Below are positions 34,921 to 43,512 of a DNA stretch of 64,000 nucleotides, in pieces (the first letter of the stretch is position 1; the number at the start of each line of letters is the position of its first letter). The stretch covers positions 261,667 to 325,666 of the forward strand of contig NZ_MRTH01000008.1 in the NCBI RefSeq assembly GCF_001956045.1, given 5' to 3'. This DNA comes from Paenibacillus sp. FSL H7-0331. Its GTDB lineage: Bacteria; Bacillota; Bacilli; Paenibacillales; NBRC-103111. The position numbers and the translations under genes are program-made. The notes beneath the pieces are model-generated. The model was not told the origin of the DNA, searched no databases, and was given only the letters and a program-made list of their open reading frames with translations.

Positions 34921-35073
34921 ATGTCTTTTTCACCAACACTTGCACTCAAGAAGAGCCTCGACGAAAACTGGGTCCAACTCATGATCGCGGCTCGCAGCAT
35001 GGGTATTTCCAAACAAGAAGTGTTACATTGTATCCGACAATTACAGAAACAAAATAAACGTAAAGCCAGATGA
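34921..35073 (+). CDS. sinI: SinI-like anti-repressor
   Basis: A 50-residue gene. Its core, LDENWVQLMIAARSMGISKQ followed by a helix EVLHCIRQL, matches the SinI dimerisation motif (in B. subtilis LDQEWVELMVEAKEANISPE). SinI binds SinR by swapping this helical hairpin and removes it from DNA, releasing matrix genes. GGAGG lies 10 bases before the ATG. A terminator separates it from sinR, 152 bases downstream. The same motif occurs in the C-terminal half of the SinR protein, supporting a partner relationship. Assignment rests on motif and neighbourhood. Confidence 0.85.
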   Translation: MSFSPTLALKKSLDENWVQLMIAARSMGISKQEVLHCIRQLQKQNKRKAR

Positions 35074-35106
35074 GCATTAGGAAAAGCCAAGTCCATACCT
35101 ACCTTG

Positions 35107-35146
35107 TTAACACGAAGCGTTTATCGCTTGCTGTGTTATTTTTTTT
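35107..35146 (+). terminator. Terminator between sinI and sinR
   Basis: AACACGAAGCG pairs with CGCTTGCTGTGTT with a small bulge around a TTTAT loop and is followed by ATTTTTTTT. It separates the two genes transcriptionally, so sinR probably has its own promoter. Confidence 0.8.
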
Positions 35147-35225
35147 GTCCACACAGCTACAGAGTGGGGGAAATATGGTAAAATAATTAAAAGCGTTTCA
35201 GTCAGTAGATAGGGGAGTAGCTGCG

Positions 35226-35552
35226 ATGTTAGGCAAAAGAGTCAAGCAATTACGTCTGGAAAAAGGATACTCGTTAACCGAGTTAGCTGATAGGGCAGGT
35301 GTTGCGAAGTCTTATCTGAGTTCAATTGAAAGGGATATCCAATCCAACCCATCCATTCAATTTCTTGAGAAGATTTGCGCTGTACTTGAGGTTCCCATGG
35401 AAACGTTCTTGCATAATAAAACCACTCCCCAAGAAGAACTTGATGAGGAGTGGCTGAAGCTCGTGAGAGAAGCTATGGCATCGGGAATTAGCAAAGAGCA
35501 GTTTCTGGAGTTTCTACAATACAATAAATGGCGTAAAGATAATCAGCAATAA
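35226..35552 (+). CDS. sinR: SinR-like repressor of matrix genes
   Basis: The 108 residues have the SinR layout: an N-terminal Xre/Cro HTH (RVKQLRLEKGYSLTELADRAGVAKSYLSSIERDIQSNPSIQFLEKICAVLEVP), a linker, and a C-terminal SinI-binding helical hairpin (LDEEWLKLVREAMASGISKEQ). In B. subtilis SinR represses exopolysaccharide and amyloid operons. GGGGAG eight bases upstream sets the start. It ends 16 bases from the 3' end of the oppositely transcribed exopolysaccharide-like operon. Candidate SinR boxes are present upstream of that operon's first gene, glmS. Confidence 0.9.
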   Translation: MLGKRVKQLRLEKGYSLTELADRAGVAKSYLSSIERDIQSNPSIQFLEKICAVLEVPMETFLHNKTTPQEELDEEWLKLVREAMASGISKEQFLEFLQYNKWRKDNQQ

Positions 35553-35568
35553 GGATACGGTGCAGCAC

Positions 35569-37779
35569 TTACTTTTGACCTAACGATTGATAGGCTTGCT
35601 GCATCAGCTTATAGCTTTGCTTGACACGTTCGACATAAGTCACTTGATCCCAGGGTTTCCAGCTGTAAATCGGCAGTTGGGAAACCGGATAGCTGCTGGT
35701 GCCTTCCAAACCGGTAATCTTGCCTGTAGCACGATTGACAATCCATGGAACAAGACGAATACCTTCTGTAGGCTGTGCAAACAACCTTTTCTCCTTATCC
35801 TCGTAGCTGATGACCTGCAGTGAGCTAGGGTCCGTGAAGCCAAGCAGCATCCAGGGAATTCTGACCTCAATCGTATCTCCTTGTGCTTGCCACATGGACA
35901 GCGAATTATATTGTGGCGAATCTGGATTCGTAGTGCCGCGTCGTAATGCCCCAACAGAAACCTCTTCAAAAGGACCGTATTTCTTGGAATCAGGAGGACT
36001 GAATTCCAGACCAACTGCCAGCTTCCAAGTATTAAATACCCCCGAATCGTCAACGAATTCCTCCGGTGTCCAAGCCTTCATCCCATATTGCTTTCCATAT
36101 ACCCGAGTATGCATATCATAATTAGATGCGATCCGCACATCGGACTCGCCGTCTTTGCCTAACACAATTAATGTTTCCAACCCTTCATCAAGCTGTTTAT
36201 CGCCTAACTCTTTGGCATGTTTGTTTCCGCCAGGAAGCGTATCTACACCAAGGTATAATAGCTCGCGCTCTGGATCAAACGGCTGCTCCAATTTGGCATT
36301 GATATAGACATAGGCTTCGTCATGTGTCATCGTGATTTCTTTCAAGCCGGGATAGGTCATATCCAGCTTCTGCTTGTCTGTCGATTTCAAAGCATCCCAA
36401 TCACGAGTGGCACCATCGATAATAAGCGGACCATCCTTGGAGGACAGCATGGCGAGCAGTCCAAAATGCTGCTCATTAGTCAATACATTGTGCCATAGCT
36501 TACGCCGAGTCGCCGGAATTTCAAAATGCATCGTGTTCCAGGTGCGTTTAAACCATTCATCCTGCCAGGAAAATACCGCTGCTCCCGCCATGCCTTCACT
36601 ATAAATATCCTGCAGCAAAGAGGCATTAATTCGGCCTTGCTCCTGTTCGTCATGACCGCCTTGGTCGCGCCCCATTGATCCAAGATGGGCAACACCCATG
36701 GAAGAGGGGACACCGAATTCGCTAATGATAACGGGCATGCCTGCATGATAGGCTTTCAGCTTGCGGAGATAGCTTTTGTAGGTATTAGCCGTACCATCTG
36801 CTTCACGAACATCCTGCAGCGTATCATCCAGTCGAAAGAAATCGGGATAATAAGGATAAGCGTGAAAAGTGGCAAAGTAACCGGCCGCCCAGTCCTTGAC
36901 CTGAAGATGTGTCGCATCCACACTGACCATATCCTCTTCGATCAGAACCTCACCTGGGTGGGTCAGCGGATCGGTCGTTACCCAATTCGTAAAAGCAAGC
37001 GGGTGTTTCCAACCGAATGGAGCTTCCGTATTGGCAAGATGATCCAGCATTTCTGCCAGCCAGTTCTCGAATGGATTTGCTTGAGGCTTGGCAGAAAGGT
37101 AAGTACCGATAAAATCTTTTTTATCCTTATGTTGTTCATTCGTATTTTTCACCATTGCCGGGTCCCACTCGGTCCCGATATGCCAGCCCAGCAGGTAAGG
37201 ACCCGCATTGGAACGATAAATGCCACTGGCTTGCCCAAAGTGCTCAGGGATATCAATGCTTCCATACACCGCCCCAACAGCATCAGTGATCTCACTTTTA
37301 AAACGATTGTAGATTTGTTCGATATAGGCATCCTTCTTTTCAATCAGCTCTTCTTCCGGGGTCCATATTCCTTGTATGAAATAGAGTGGTTTCTCGGCAT
37401 GCTGTTGATTGTACTCGACCAGTGCATCGTAGAAGACTGGCTTCAAAATCGTATACACCCGGATTGTGTTTGCACCCATGTCCTGAATCTGAGCGAACCA
37501 TCGCAGATAGTGATCCTTCGTGATTGGAAGATCCCCGGGGTCGTATCCTGGGAGGGCAGCACCTAGATTAACCCCTTTGACAAAGAAGGGGGTCCAGGCT
37601 TGCTGATCATACAGTTCGATATGATCCTGCTGTGTACGGAATTTTAAGTGAGTTCCGTCGGCTGCCAGAACAGTCTCCACTTTTTTGGCGGGCCAATAAT
37701 GCCAGATGAGGTAACCCACAACAAGTCCTATGAGTATACGGATCAGCCATTTGGCGTATACGGTTGTTTTCGCATCCAT
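35569..37779 (-). CDS. Membrane-anchored clan GH-A glycosidase-like protein
   Basis: The 736-residue protein has one N-terminal transmembrane segment (about 10-28), placing the rest outside the cell. A TIM-barrel follows (KGVNLGAALPGYDP, NTIRVYTIL). Likely acid/base Glu204 lies in GWHIGTEWDP and nucleophile Glu354 in MPVIISEFGVP, the clan GH-A pattern shared with families 2 and 5. The last 280 residues are beta-rich. It is the last gene of the glmS-HEAT-GT2-receiver operon, 23 bases behind the receiver gene, so it may trim, release or remodel the polysaccharide made by the glycosyltransferase. The exact family is not certain and the substrate is unknown. GGAGCACACC-type site precedes the ATG. 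Confidence 0.78.
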   Translation of the reverse strand: MDAKTTVYAKWLIRILIGLVVGYLIWHYWPAKKVETVLAADGTHLKFRTQQDHIELYDQQAWTPFFVKGVNLGAALPGYDPGDLPITKDHYLRWFAQIQDMGANTIRVYTILKPVFYDALVEYNQQHAEKPLYFIQGIWTPEEELIEKKDAYIEQIYNRFKSEITDAVGAVYGSIDIPEHFGQASGIYRSNAGPYLLGWHIGTEWDPAMVKNTNEQHKDKKDFIGTYLSAKPQANPFENWLAEMLDHLANTEAPFGWKHPLAFTNWVTTDPLTHPGEVLIEEDMVSVDATHLQVKDWAAGYFATFHAYPYYPDFFRLDDTLQDVREADGTANTYKSYLRKLKAYHAGMPVIISEFGVPSSMGVAHLGSMGRDQGGHDEQEQGRINASLLQDIYSEGMAGAAVFSWQDEWFKRTWNTMHFEIPATRRKLWHNVLTNEQHFGLLAMLSSKDGPLIIDGATRDWDALKSTDKQKLDMTYPGLKEITMTHDEAYVYINAKLEQPFDPERELLYLGVDTLPGGNKHAKELGDKQLDEGLETLIVLGKDGESDVRIASNYDMHTRVYGKQYGMKAWTPEEFVDDSGVFNTWKLAVGLEFSPPDSKKYGPFEEVSVGALRRGTTNPDSPQYNSLSMWQAQGDTIEVRIPWMLLGFTDPSSLQVISYEDKEKRLFAQPTEGIRLVPWIVNRATGKITGLEGTSSYPVSQLPIYSWKPWDQVTYVERVKQSYKLMQQAYQSLGQK

Positions 37780-37802
37780 ATCGGGTGTGCTCCTTTAACT
37801 CA

Positions 37803-38618
37803 TTATGCTAGCAGCCGGTGAATTCGGGCCTCCAGCTCAATGGGGGAAAATGGCTTTGTAAGGATATCTGAGACTCCCAGGTCAAAGCATTTGCTGAACT
37901 CCTGCTCGAGTCCGAGATCGGTAAGCACCATGATTTTGCATTGATTTTTTAATGTGCGAGATTGGCGAATTCGATGAATTAACTGATAACCGTCAAGTGC
38001 GGGTAGATTGAGTTCTGTGATCACCAGGTCCGGTGGCGTTTCATTAATTAATTGGAGACCTTCCATACCGTCCTGAGCTGGGCGAACATCATAGCCTCGG
38101 TGACTAAGTCGTGCTGACAAGAAATCGAGCAGATCGGTATTTTGATCAATCATAACAATAGAGGATGCGGTCTCGACTTGAATATGACGATGAAATACGC
38201 GGATTTCGCGATCTACCGTATCCTGATTATTGGTCATAGCGATCATTTCTGACATTGCGGGTGCATTCAGCACTGCACTTTCAGGAAAGCTGGCTGCGGT
38301 TATAGGTCCGGTCAAGAGGCCTGACTGCTGCAAGAAATCTTTGATGGACAGGGAAAGGAAGTGTGTATGGGCGAGAGGTTGCCCGGGTAATACAACAACC
38401 AGAAGTGATTCCCTGGGTTCATAGCTCATTTGGATGTTAAGCGTCGTATCCTCCATACTGAGTCGTGTCTCCAAATCCTGCATCTCGATCAATCCTGGAT
38501 TACTGATATGTGCGAGGATGAGACCGCATTTGGCCTGCCCGGAAGCTGGCAGCTGCTCGGTGACCTGCTCATATAGATGGTAAGATAAATCGTTATGGAT
38601 GATAGCTGACATATTCAT
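37803..38618 (-). CDS. Pseudo-receiver protein with Asp-to-Glu phosphosite
   Basis: The 271 residues comprise an N-terminal domain of unknown type (1-150) and a C-terminal receiver domain (153-270). The receiver keeps the conserved Thr233 (VLTDLG) and Lys255 (LTKPF), but the phosphoacceptor position reads Glu202 (PDLVITELNLPALDG) instead of Asp and the acidic pair is Asp158-Gln159. It therefore cannot be phosphorylated in the normal way and may imitate the active state. There is no DNA-binding domain. It sits between the glycosyltransferase and the glycosidase genes, which suggests a fixed or protein-protein regulatory role in polysaccharide synthesis. AAGGAGTG eight bases upstream sets the start. 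Confidence 0.8.
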   Translation of the reverse strand: MNMSAIIHNDLSYHLYEQVTEQLPASGQAKCGLILAHISNPGLIEMQDLETRLSMEDTTLNIQMSYEPRESLLVVVLPGQPLAHTHFLSLSIKDFLQQSGLLTGPITAASFPESAVLNAPAMSEMIAMTNNQDTVDREIRVFHRHIQVETASSIVMIDQNTDLLDFLSARLSHRGYDVRPAQDGMEGLQLINETPPDLVITELNLPALDGYQLIHRIRQSRTLKNQCKIMVLTDLGLEQEFSKCFDLGVSDILTKPFSPIELEARIHRLLA

Positions 38619-38657
38619 AATGGGAACACTCCTTTTGATTATGATCGGGCATATATG

Positions 38658-40127
38658 TTACATAACAGTCGCTTTGGACGATTGTCCTGGTGATAGCTGC
38701 GTCTGAGGTAGGGGCTTCTCAGTGACATCCTCTTTCCAGCTGCGACGTACCATGGTGCCCCAGCTGTTATTACGGCGCAGGAAGTCTGCATGACCCTGCA
38801 GCTTCCACAGTGCATTCATTTGGTCATAACCGATAGTCATCAGCATCGAATACCCAATGATTTTCCAAATGTCAGTGGTTTGTGTGCTGCGTTTAAAAGC
38901 AATTTCCTCGATGATGAGCGACCCGGTCGTGAACAACAGACTGATAAGCAGATTGATCAATATAAAAGCTAACAAAATCGGCCATTGCGTCATATTCATC
39001 ACCACATAAGCAAGTAGTGCGACCAAGCCTGAGAGCTTAATAAACGGACTTAACGTTTCGTACAGGATCGTGTAGGGCAGGGCCAGCCATCCGATGATTT
39101 TATATTTGGGCACGAACAGCATTGCTCTAAAATGAATAACATTCCACAAATTACCTCGAATCCAGCGCTTTCGCTGTGATCCAAGTATGCTTAACGTATC
39201 CGGTGCCTGTGTCCAGCACACCGCATCAGGGCAAAAAAGAATCCGGTAAGGCAGCCCTTGCTGAAGCATATAACGGTGCAGCTTCATGACGATGTTCATG
39301 TCTTCACCCGGACAATCCGCCTCATATCCACCGACTTCTACCAAATAGTCTTTACGAAATAAACCAAAAGCTCCTGATACGATCAACAGACCGTTTAAGG
39401 CACTCCAGCCGATGCGTCCTCCAAGGAAGGCTCTCATATATTCTACATATTGCATAGCCGGCAATGATTTACGGGATAAGCGATGTTTGGTCACACGCCC
39501 ACCCTGTATAGTACTGCCGTTCGCAATCCTCACATTTCCTCCAATAGCGATGTGCTGCTCCGGATTTTCCATATACAGCTGGACCAAACGGATCAGCGCA
39601 TCCTTTTCTAGCATCGAATCAGCATCTATGGTAGCGACCAATGGATATTGGGCTACATTGATACCGGCATTAAGCGCGTCGGCCTTGCCACCGTTCTTTT
39701 TGTTGATGACGACCAGCTTGGGGTACTGCGGATTGTGATAAATTTCTTCTATAGACTTCGATTGCACAAGGCTGCGGATGGAGCTTGGACGGATCCTTGT
39801 GAGCTGAAATTCATCCACCAGCACCTGCAGGGTGCTATCCTGAGAGCCATCGTTAATAACGACGACTTCGTATTGGGGGAATTCCAGTGCCATCAAGGAA
39901 CGGACATTATCAATGATGGTCAGTTCCTCATTGTAGGAAGGAACGAGAATGGAAACAGGTGGTACATGCTCTGAGCCTGATAATTCGCGAAATCGTGAAT
40001 ACATCGTGCTTTTGATCTGTGTCCGCATCCGCTGTGATGAAAGTGCCATAATCAAAAAATACAATAAGCTGGAACCTGCGATCAGGAAGGTGGCGAACAG
40101 CCCATATTCTAATAAAAAAGCTCTCAT
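38658..40127 (-). CDS. Processive family 2 glycosyltransferase
   Basis: The 489-residue membrane protein starts with one helix (about 8-30), then a GT-A catalytic domain with VSILVPSYNEE, Asp93 (INDGSQDS), the DAD motif at 168-170, Glu275-Asp276 (CPGEDMNI) as catalytic base region, and QRKRW at 318-322. That Q-x-x-R-W motif marks processive enzymes such as cellulose, hyaluronan and poly-N-acetylglucosamine synthases. At least three transmembrane helices follow. It would polymerise a sugar from a UDP donor and export it. The gene starts 13 bases after the HEAT gene stop, in the same operon as glmS, pointing to an N-acetylhexosamine polymer; the product is inferred. Confidence 0.88.
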   Translation of the reverse strand: MRAFLLEYGLFATFLIAGSSLLYFLIMALSSQRMRTQIKSTMYSRFRELSGSEHVPPVSILVPSYNEELTIIDNVRSLMALEFPQYEVVVINDGSQDSTLQVLVDEFQLTRIRPSSIRSLVQSKSIEEIYHNPQYPKLVVINKKNGGKADALNAGINVAQYPLVATIDADSMLEKDALIRLVQLYMENPEQHIAIGGNVRIANGSTIQGGRVTKHRLSRKSLPAMQYVEYMRAFLGGRIGWSALNGLLIVSGAFGLFRKDYLVEVGGYEADCPGEDMNIVMKLHRYMLQQGLPYRILFCPDAVCWTQAPDTLSILGSQRKRWIRGNLWNVIHFRAMLFVPKYKIIGWLALPYTILYETLSPFIKLSGLVALLAYVVMNMTQWPILLAFILINLLISLLFTTGSLIIEEIAFKRSTQTTDIWKIIGYSMLMTIGYDQMNALWKLQGHADFLRRNNSWGTMVRRSWKEDVTEKPLPQTQLSPGQSSKATVM

Positions 40128-40140
40128 CTCGTTCTCCTTT

Positions 40141-41334
40141 CTACGAACTGATTCGCAGTTGTGTCACATTACGGTCAACATAAGACTCATTGAACATTTT
40201 TTCATACAGGTGGGAACATTCATTGAAATATAGAAGCTGCCTGATGTCTTGGGCGGCCAAAGACTCCGCCGATTCCATATGTTCATGTATGGCGGCTCTG
40301 GCCATATCACGATGCAGCTCTTCATCAGCAGCTATAGCAGCTTCACACATGGCTTGGAAACCGTTCATACCCAGCTTGGACAAGCTTGCAATAGCGTGAT
40401 GACGTACCCACCACTCGGAATCCAACATGGCGTGTTTCAACATATCTGTGAAATCGCCAACAGGCTGCTGGCCTGCGACTTTTACTGCTGCAACCCGGAT
40501 CTCCCAATCCGAATGCTGCATAAAAGCAAGAAGCTGATCCGGTAGCAGCAAATGAGTGTACTGGAGCAGCAGCTTGGAGGCTTTAACACGTACCTCTTTG
40601 TGCTCCGATTGGACAAGGCTGTTCAGATACGGAATGGCCTCAGGTACATTACGCCCAGAAAGTCCGACCAAAGCAACGATGATCAGGTCTTCCTCCTGAG
40701 TCAGCAGCATTTCCAGAAAGACAGGGATTGGATCCAAGGTGGATGAACCTATGATATCCATGATCAAATGCTGGCTCTGCGGGTGATGCTTGACTAGTCT
40801 CAATATGAGCTTGCGCAATTCACCTGGCTGCTGTGCGCATTTGGCAGCCGCGCGGCCGATCACAAAAGCAGTGGATTCATCCGTTTCGCGTTCCAGAAGG
40901 GAAAGTAATTCGCTTGTACATGTTTTGGCTCGCATAACACCAAGATGATATACGGCATCTATGCGTTCCCAGTGTATATGGCTATGCAGACGATTACGAT
41001 TTAGCTCGACAAGCCCCATTTGCTCGCATAATTCACTTAGCTTATCGCGGTGTGAACCCTCAAGCACCTCGATCCATTCCAATAGTTTTTGTTGTATGGC
41101 TTTGAGTTCATTGATGGTAAGCTTACCGGGTGGAGGTAATAATGCCTCCGGGCTGTCCATATTGATGCTGAGATATTGGAAATACTCCTGATGTTGGAGC
41201 AAACATGCAGCGGTTTGCTGGTCTAAGGAAAGGCTCCTTGCACGTAATGTGAACAAGATAACAAGCATTACCATAATGAGTAATCCGAGTATCGATGTTA
41301 TCACAATCATGGGTTGCAATGAATTCGTGAGCAT
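40141..41334 (-). CDS. Membrane-anchored HEAT-repeat protein
   Basis: The 397 residues begin with one transmembrane helix (about 8-29), followed by a helical stretch and then repeated HEAT units visible as IDAVYHLGVMRAKT, LIIVALVGLSGRNVPEAIPYL, VRVKASKLLLQYTHLLLPDQL, WEIRVAAVKVAGQQPVGDF and WWVRHHAIASLSKLGMNG. HEAT arrays are scaffolds for protein assembly. AAGGAGATG upstream of the ATG sets the start. It lies 47 bases after glmS and 13 bases before the glycosyltransferase gene. The likely role is a cytoplasmic-face scaffold for the synthase complex; the function is inferred from context. Confidence 0.82.
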   Translation of the reverse strand: MLTNSLQPMIVITSILGLLIMVMLVILFTLRARSLSLDQQTAACLLQHQEYFQYLSINMDSPEALLPPPGKLTINELKAIQQKLLEWIEVLEGSHRDKLSELCEQMGLVELNRNRLHSHIHWERIDAVYHLGVMRAKTCTSELLSLLERETDESTAFVIGRAAAKCAQQPGELRKLILRLVKHHPQSQHLIMDIIGSSTLDPIPVFLEMLLTQEEDLIIVALVGLSGRNVPEAIPYLNSLVQSEHKEVRVKASKLLLQYTHLLLPDQLLAFMQHSDWEIRVAAVKVAGQQPVGDFTDMLKHAMLDSEWWVRHHAIASLSKLGMNGFQAMCEAAIAADEELHRDMARAAIHEHMESAESLAAQDIRQLLYFNECSHLYEKMFNESYVDRNVTQLRISS

Positions 41335-41381
41335 CCAGGCATCTCCTTCCGCTAGTTATTCATTCAGCTTTATCACATCAC

Positions 41382-43211
41382 CTATTCGACGGTAACGCTT
41401 TTGGCTAAATTTCTTGGTTTATCGACATCATTGCCCCGAGCCAAGGCTGCAAAATAAGCAAGCAGCTGTAAAGGAATAATGGCAATAACCGGTGCTAGCA
41501 GAGCATCTGTACGAGGCACATAAATGACTTCATCAACTGCTTGGGCAAGCTCCATATTACCTTCGAAAGCGACCCCGATCACATAAGCGCCGCGTGCCTT
41601 GACCTCTCGAATATTACTGATGGTTTTCTCAAGCACAACTTCCTGCGTAGCCAGCGCAATGACTGGCGTTCCATCTTCAATTAAGGCCAGTGACCCGTGC
41701 TTCAGCTCTCCGGCTGGATAAGCCTCTGAATGAATGTAAGATATTTCTTTTAGTTTCAGTGAGGCTTCCATGGCTATCGTATAATCGAGTCCGCGACCGA
41801 TGAAATAAAGATCATGGTAACCTGCAATGTGTTCGGCTATCTGTTCAATCTGTGTCATATGCCCAAGCATATTTTGCACCTGATCCGGAAGCTCTTTGAT
41901 TTGTGTCAGCAGTTGCGCGCGTGCAGCCAGGTCCATAGAGCCAATGCTTTGACCTATGTACAATGCCAGTAAATAGAAGGCTATTAGTTGGGAGGTGTAA
42001 GCTTTTGTAGAAGCTACTGCGATTTCGGGCCCTGCCCATGTCATTAACAGATGGTCGGCTTCTCGCGCTACTGAACTGCCAACAACGTTGGTAATCGCCA
42101 GTATCCGGGCACCGCTCAGCTTGGCCTCGCGAATTGCCGCTAACGTATCGGCGGTTTCTCCGGATTGACTGACAGCGATGACGAGTGTATGTTCCTGAAT
42201 AATGGGCTGACGGTACCGATATTCAGAAGCTACATCGATCTCGACGGGGATTCGTGTCATCCGTTCGATAATGGATTTACCGACACATGCTGCGTGGTAG
42301 GCGGTTCCGCAGGCAACAATCTGAATATGTTTAATTTCACGAATTTGTTCAGGACTCATCATCATATCGGGCAGTGTTATACTTTGGCTATCCTCATCAA
42401 TCCGCCCACGAAGTGTGTCCCGATATGCACGAGGCTGTTCCTCAATTTCTTTTAACATAAAATGATCATAACCATTTTTCTCTGCCATCAAAATGTCCCA
42501 GTCGATATAAAGCAGCTGCTTGGCGATAAAGTTCCCTTCCAATGTCATTAATTCAACGCTTTCCCGTGAAAGCACAGCCATTTCCCCATCACCCAATACA
42601 TATACATTCCGTGTATGTTCCAAGATAGCCGGTATGTCCGAGCCGATAAAATTCTCACCCTCGCCTACACCAATAATCAAAGGACTTGCCAAGCGAACGG
42701 CAATCAACTTATCTGGTTCATGCTCAGATAAGACGACAATGGCGTAAGCACCTTTAATTCGGGCTACCGCTTGCTGCACGGCTTGGATCAAGTTGTCTTT
42801 ATAGTAATGGGCAATGAGGTGGCAGATGACTTCTGTGTCCGTTTCCGATAGGAAGTGGTGACCAAGCTGCTCGAGCTCTTCTTTTAGAACCATATGATTC
42901 TCAATAATACCGTTGTGTACAACCGATATTTTCTTTTCGTTATCTGCATGTGGGTGAGAGTTCGTATCCGAGGGCTTGCCGTGTGTTGCCCAACGTGTGT
43001 GGCCTATCCCAGCGTAACCAGTCAATGGGTAGTCTGCGAGCCGTGATTCCAGCTCGCAAACTTTACCTTTAGCTTTACGAATATGAAGACCCTGAGCAGT
43101 TTGTACAGCAACTCCCGCAGAGTCATAACCACGATACTCCAATTTTTTCAAACCTTCGAGCAATATAAGTTGTGAGTCCCTGTTTCCTATATATCCGACA
43201 ATACCACACAT
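41382..43211 (-). CDS. glmS: Glutamine-fructose-6-phosphate aminotransferase
   Basis: The 609 residues are full length. The N-terminal glutaminase starts with the nucleophile Cys2 (MCGIVGYIGNRDSQ) and has RWATHGKPSDTNSHPH. Two SIS sugar-isomerase domains follow (CGTAYHAACVGKS with SQSGETADT; FIGRGLDYTIAMEASLKLKEISYIHSEAYPAGELKHG), ending NLAKSVTVE. It makes glucosamine 6-phosphate, the first step to UDP-GlcNAc. AAGGAGG directly upstream sets the start. The usual glmS ribozyme core is not seen in the leader. No terminator separates it from the HEAT gene 47 bases downstream, so it probably leads the polysaccharide operon. Confidence 0.96.
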   Translation of the reverse strand: MCGIVGYIGNRDSQLILLEGLKKLEYRGYDSAGVAVQTAQGLHIRKAKGKVCELESRLADYPLTGYAGIGHTRWATHGKPSDTNSHPHADNEKKISVVHNGIIENHMVLKEELEQLGHHFLSETDTEVICHLIAHYYKDNLIQAVQQAVARIKGAYAIVVLSEHEPDKLIAVRLASPLIIGVGEGENFIGSDIPAILEHTRNVYVLGDGEMAVLSRESVELMTLEGNFIAKQLLYIDWDILMAEKNGYDHFMLKEIEEQPRAYRDTLRGRIDEDSQSITLPDMMMSPEQIREIKHIQIVACGTAYHAACVGKSIIERMTRIPVEIDVASEYRYRQPIIQEHTLVIAVSQSGETADTLAAIREAKLSGARILAITNVVGSSVAREADHLLMTWAGPEIAVASTKAYTSQLIAFYLLALYIGQSIGSMDLAARAQLLTQIKELPDQVQNMLGHMTQIEQIAEHIAGYHDLYFIGRGLDYTIAMEASLKLKEISYIHSEAYPAGELKHGSLALIEDGTPVIALATQEVVLEKTISNIREVKARGAYVIGVAFEGNMELAQAVDEVIYVPRTDALLAPVIAIIPLQLLAYFAALARGNDVDKPRNLAKSVTVE

Positions 43212-43512
43212 ATTTATGATTCCTCCTTAGTTCCTTTTTGACCAGCTTACCTTGTGGTGACAACAAGTACCATTACCCATTATTCTTAATAACGAACATT
43301 AAAATGGATTATAACGCAAATTTATCGAAAATAAAAATGTTTGAACTTGGATTGGTTCGGTTTAAAGAACAATATCCTAATTATTTCGCCGATATACTCC
43401 ACAAAACTCCATAATACCGTTCTTTATAACAGAATATTTGTTCGTTATAATGAATTTCAGAACGAATGCGATTGTATTCGCTTATCTTGAACGAACAAAG
43501 GAGAATTCAGTT
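43212..43512. other. Divergent glmS / prenyltransferase control region
   Basis: A 301-base AT-rich gap between divergent operons. It contains AAAGAAC (43364-43370) and GTTCTTT (43419-43425), an inverted pair matching the SinR half-site GTTCTYT. It also holds AAATTTATCGAAAATAA (43318-43334), a 17-mer also present at 2687-2703, a TATAAT for the leftward glmS transcript (43308-43313, minus strand), and the rightward promoter at 43423-43451. No glmS ribozyme core is recognisable. Confidence 0.65.
43423..43451 (+). promoter_or_regulatory. Promoter candidate for the pentose-lipid operon
   Basis: TTTATA (43423-43428), a 17-base spacer and a perfect TATAAT (43446-43451). A GTTCTTT motif overlaps its -35 hexamer, where a SinR-like repressor would block polymerase. 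Confidence 0.5.
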
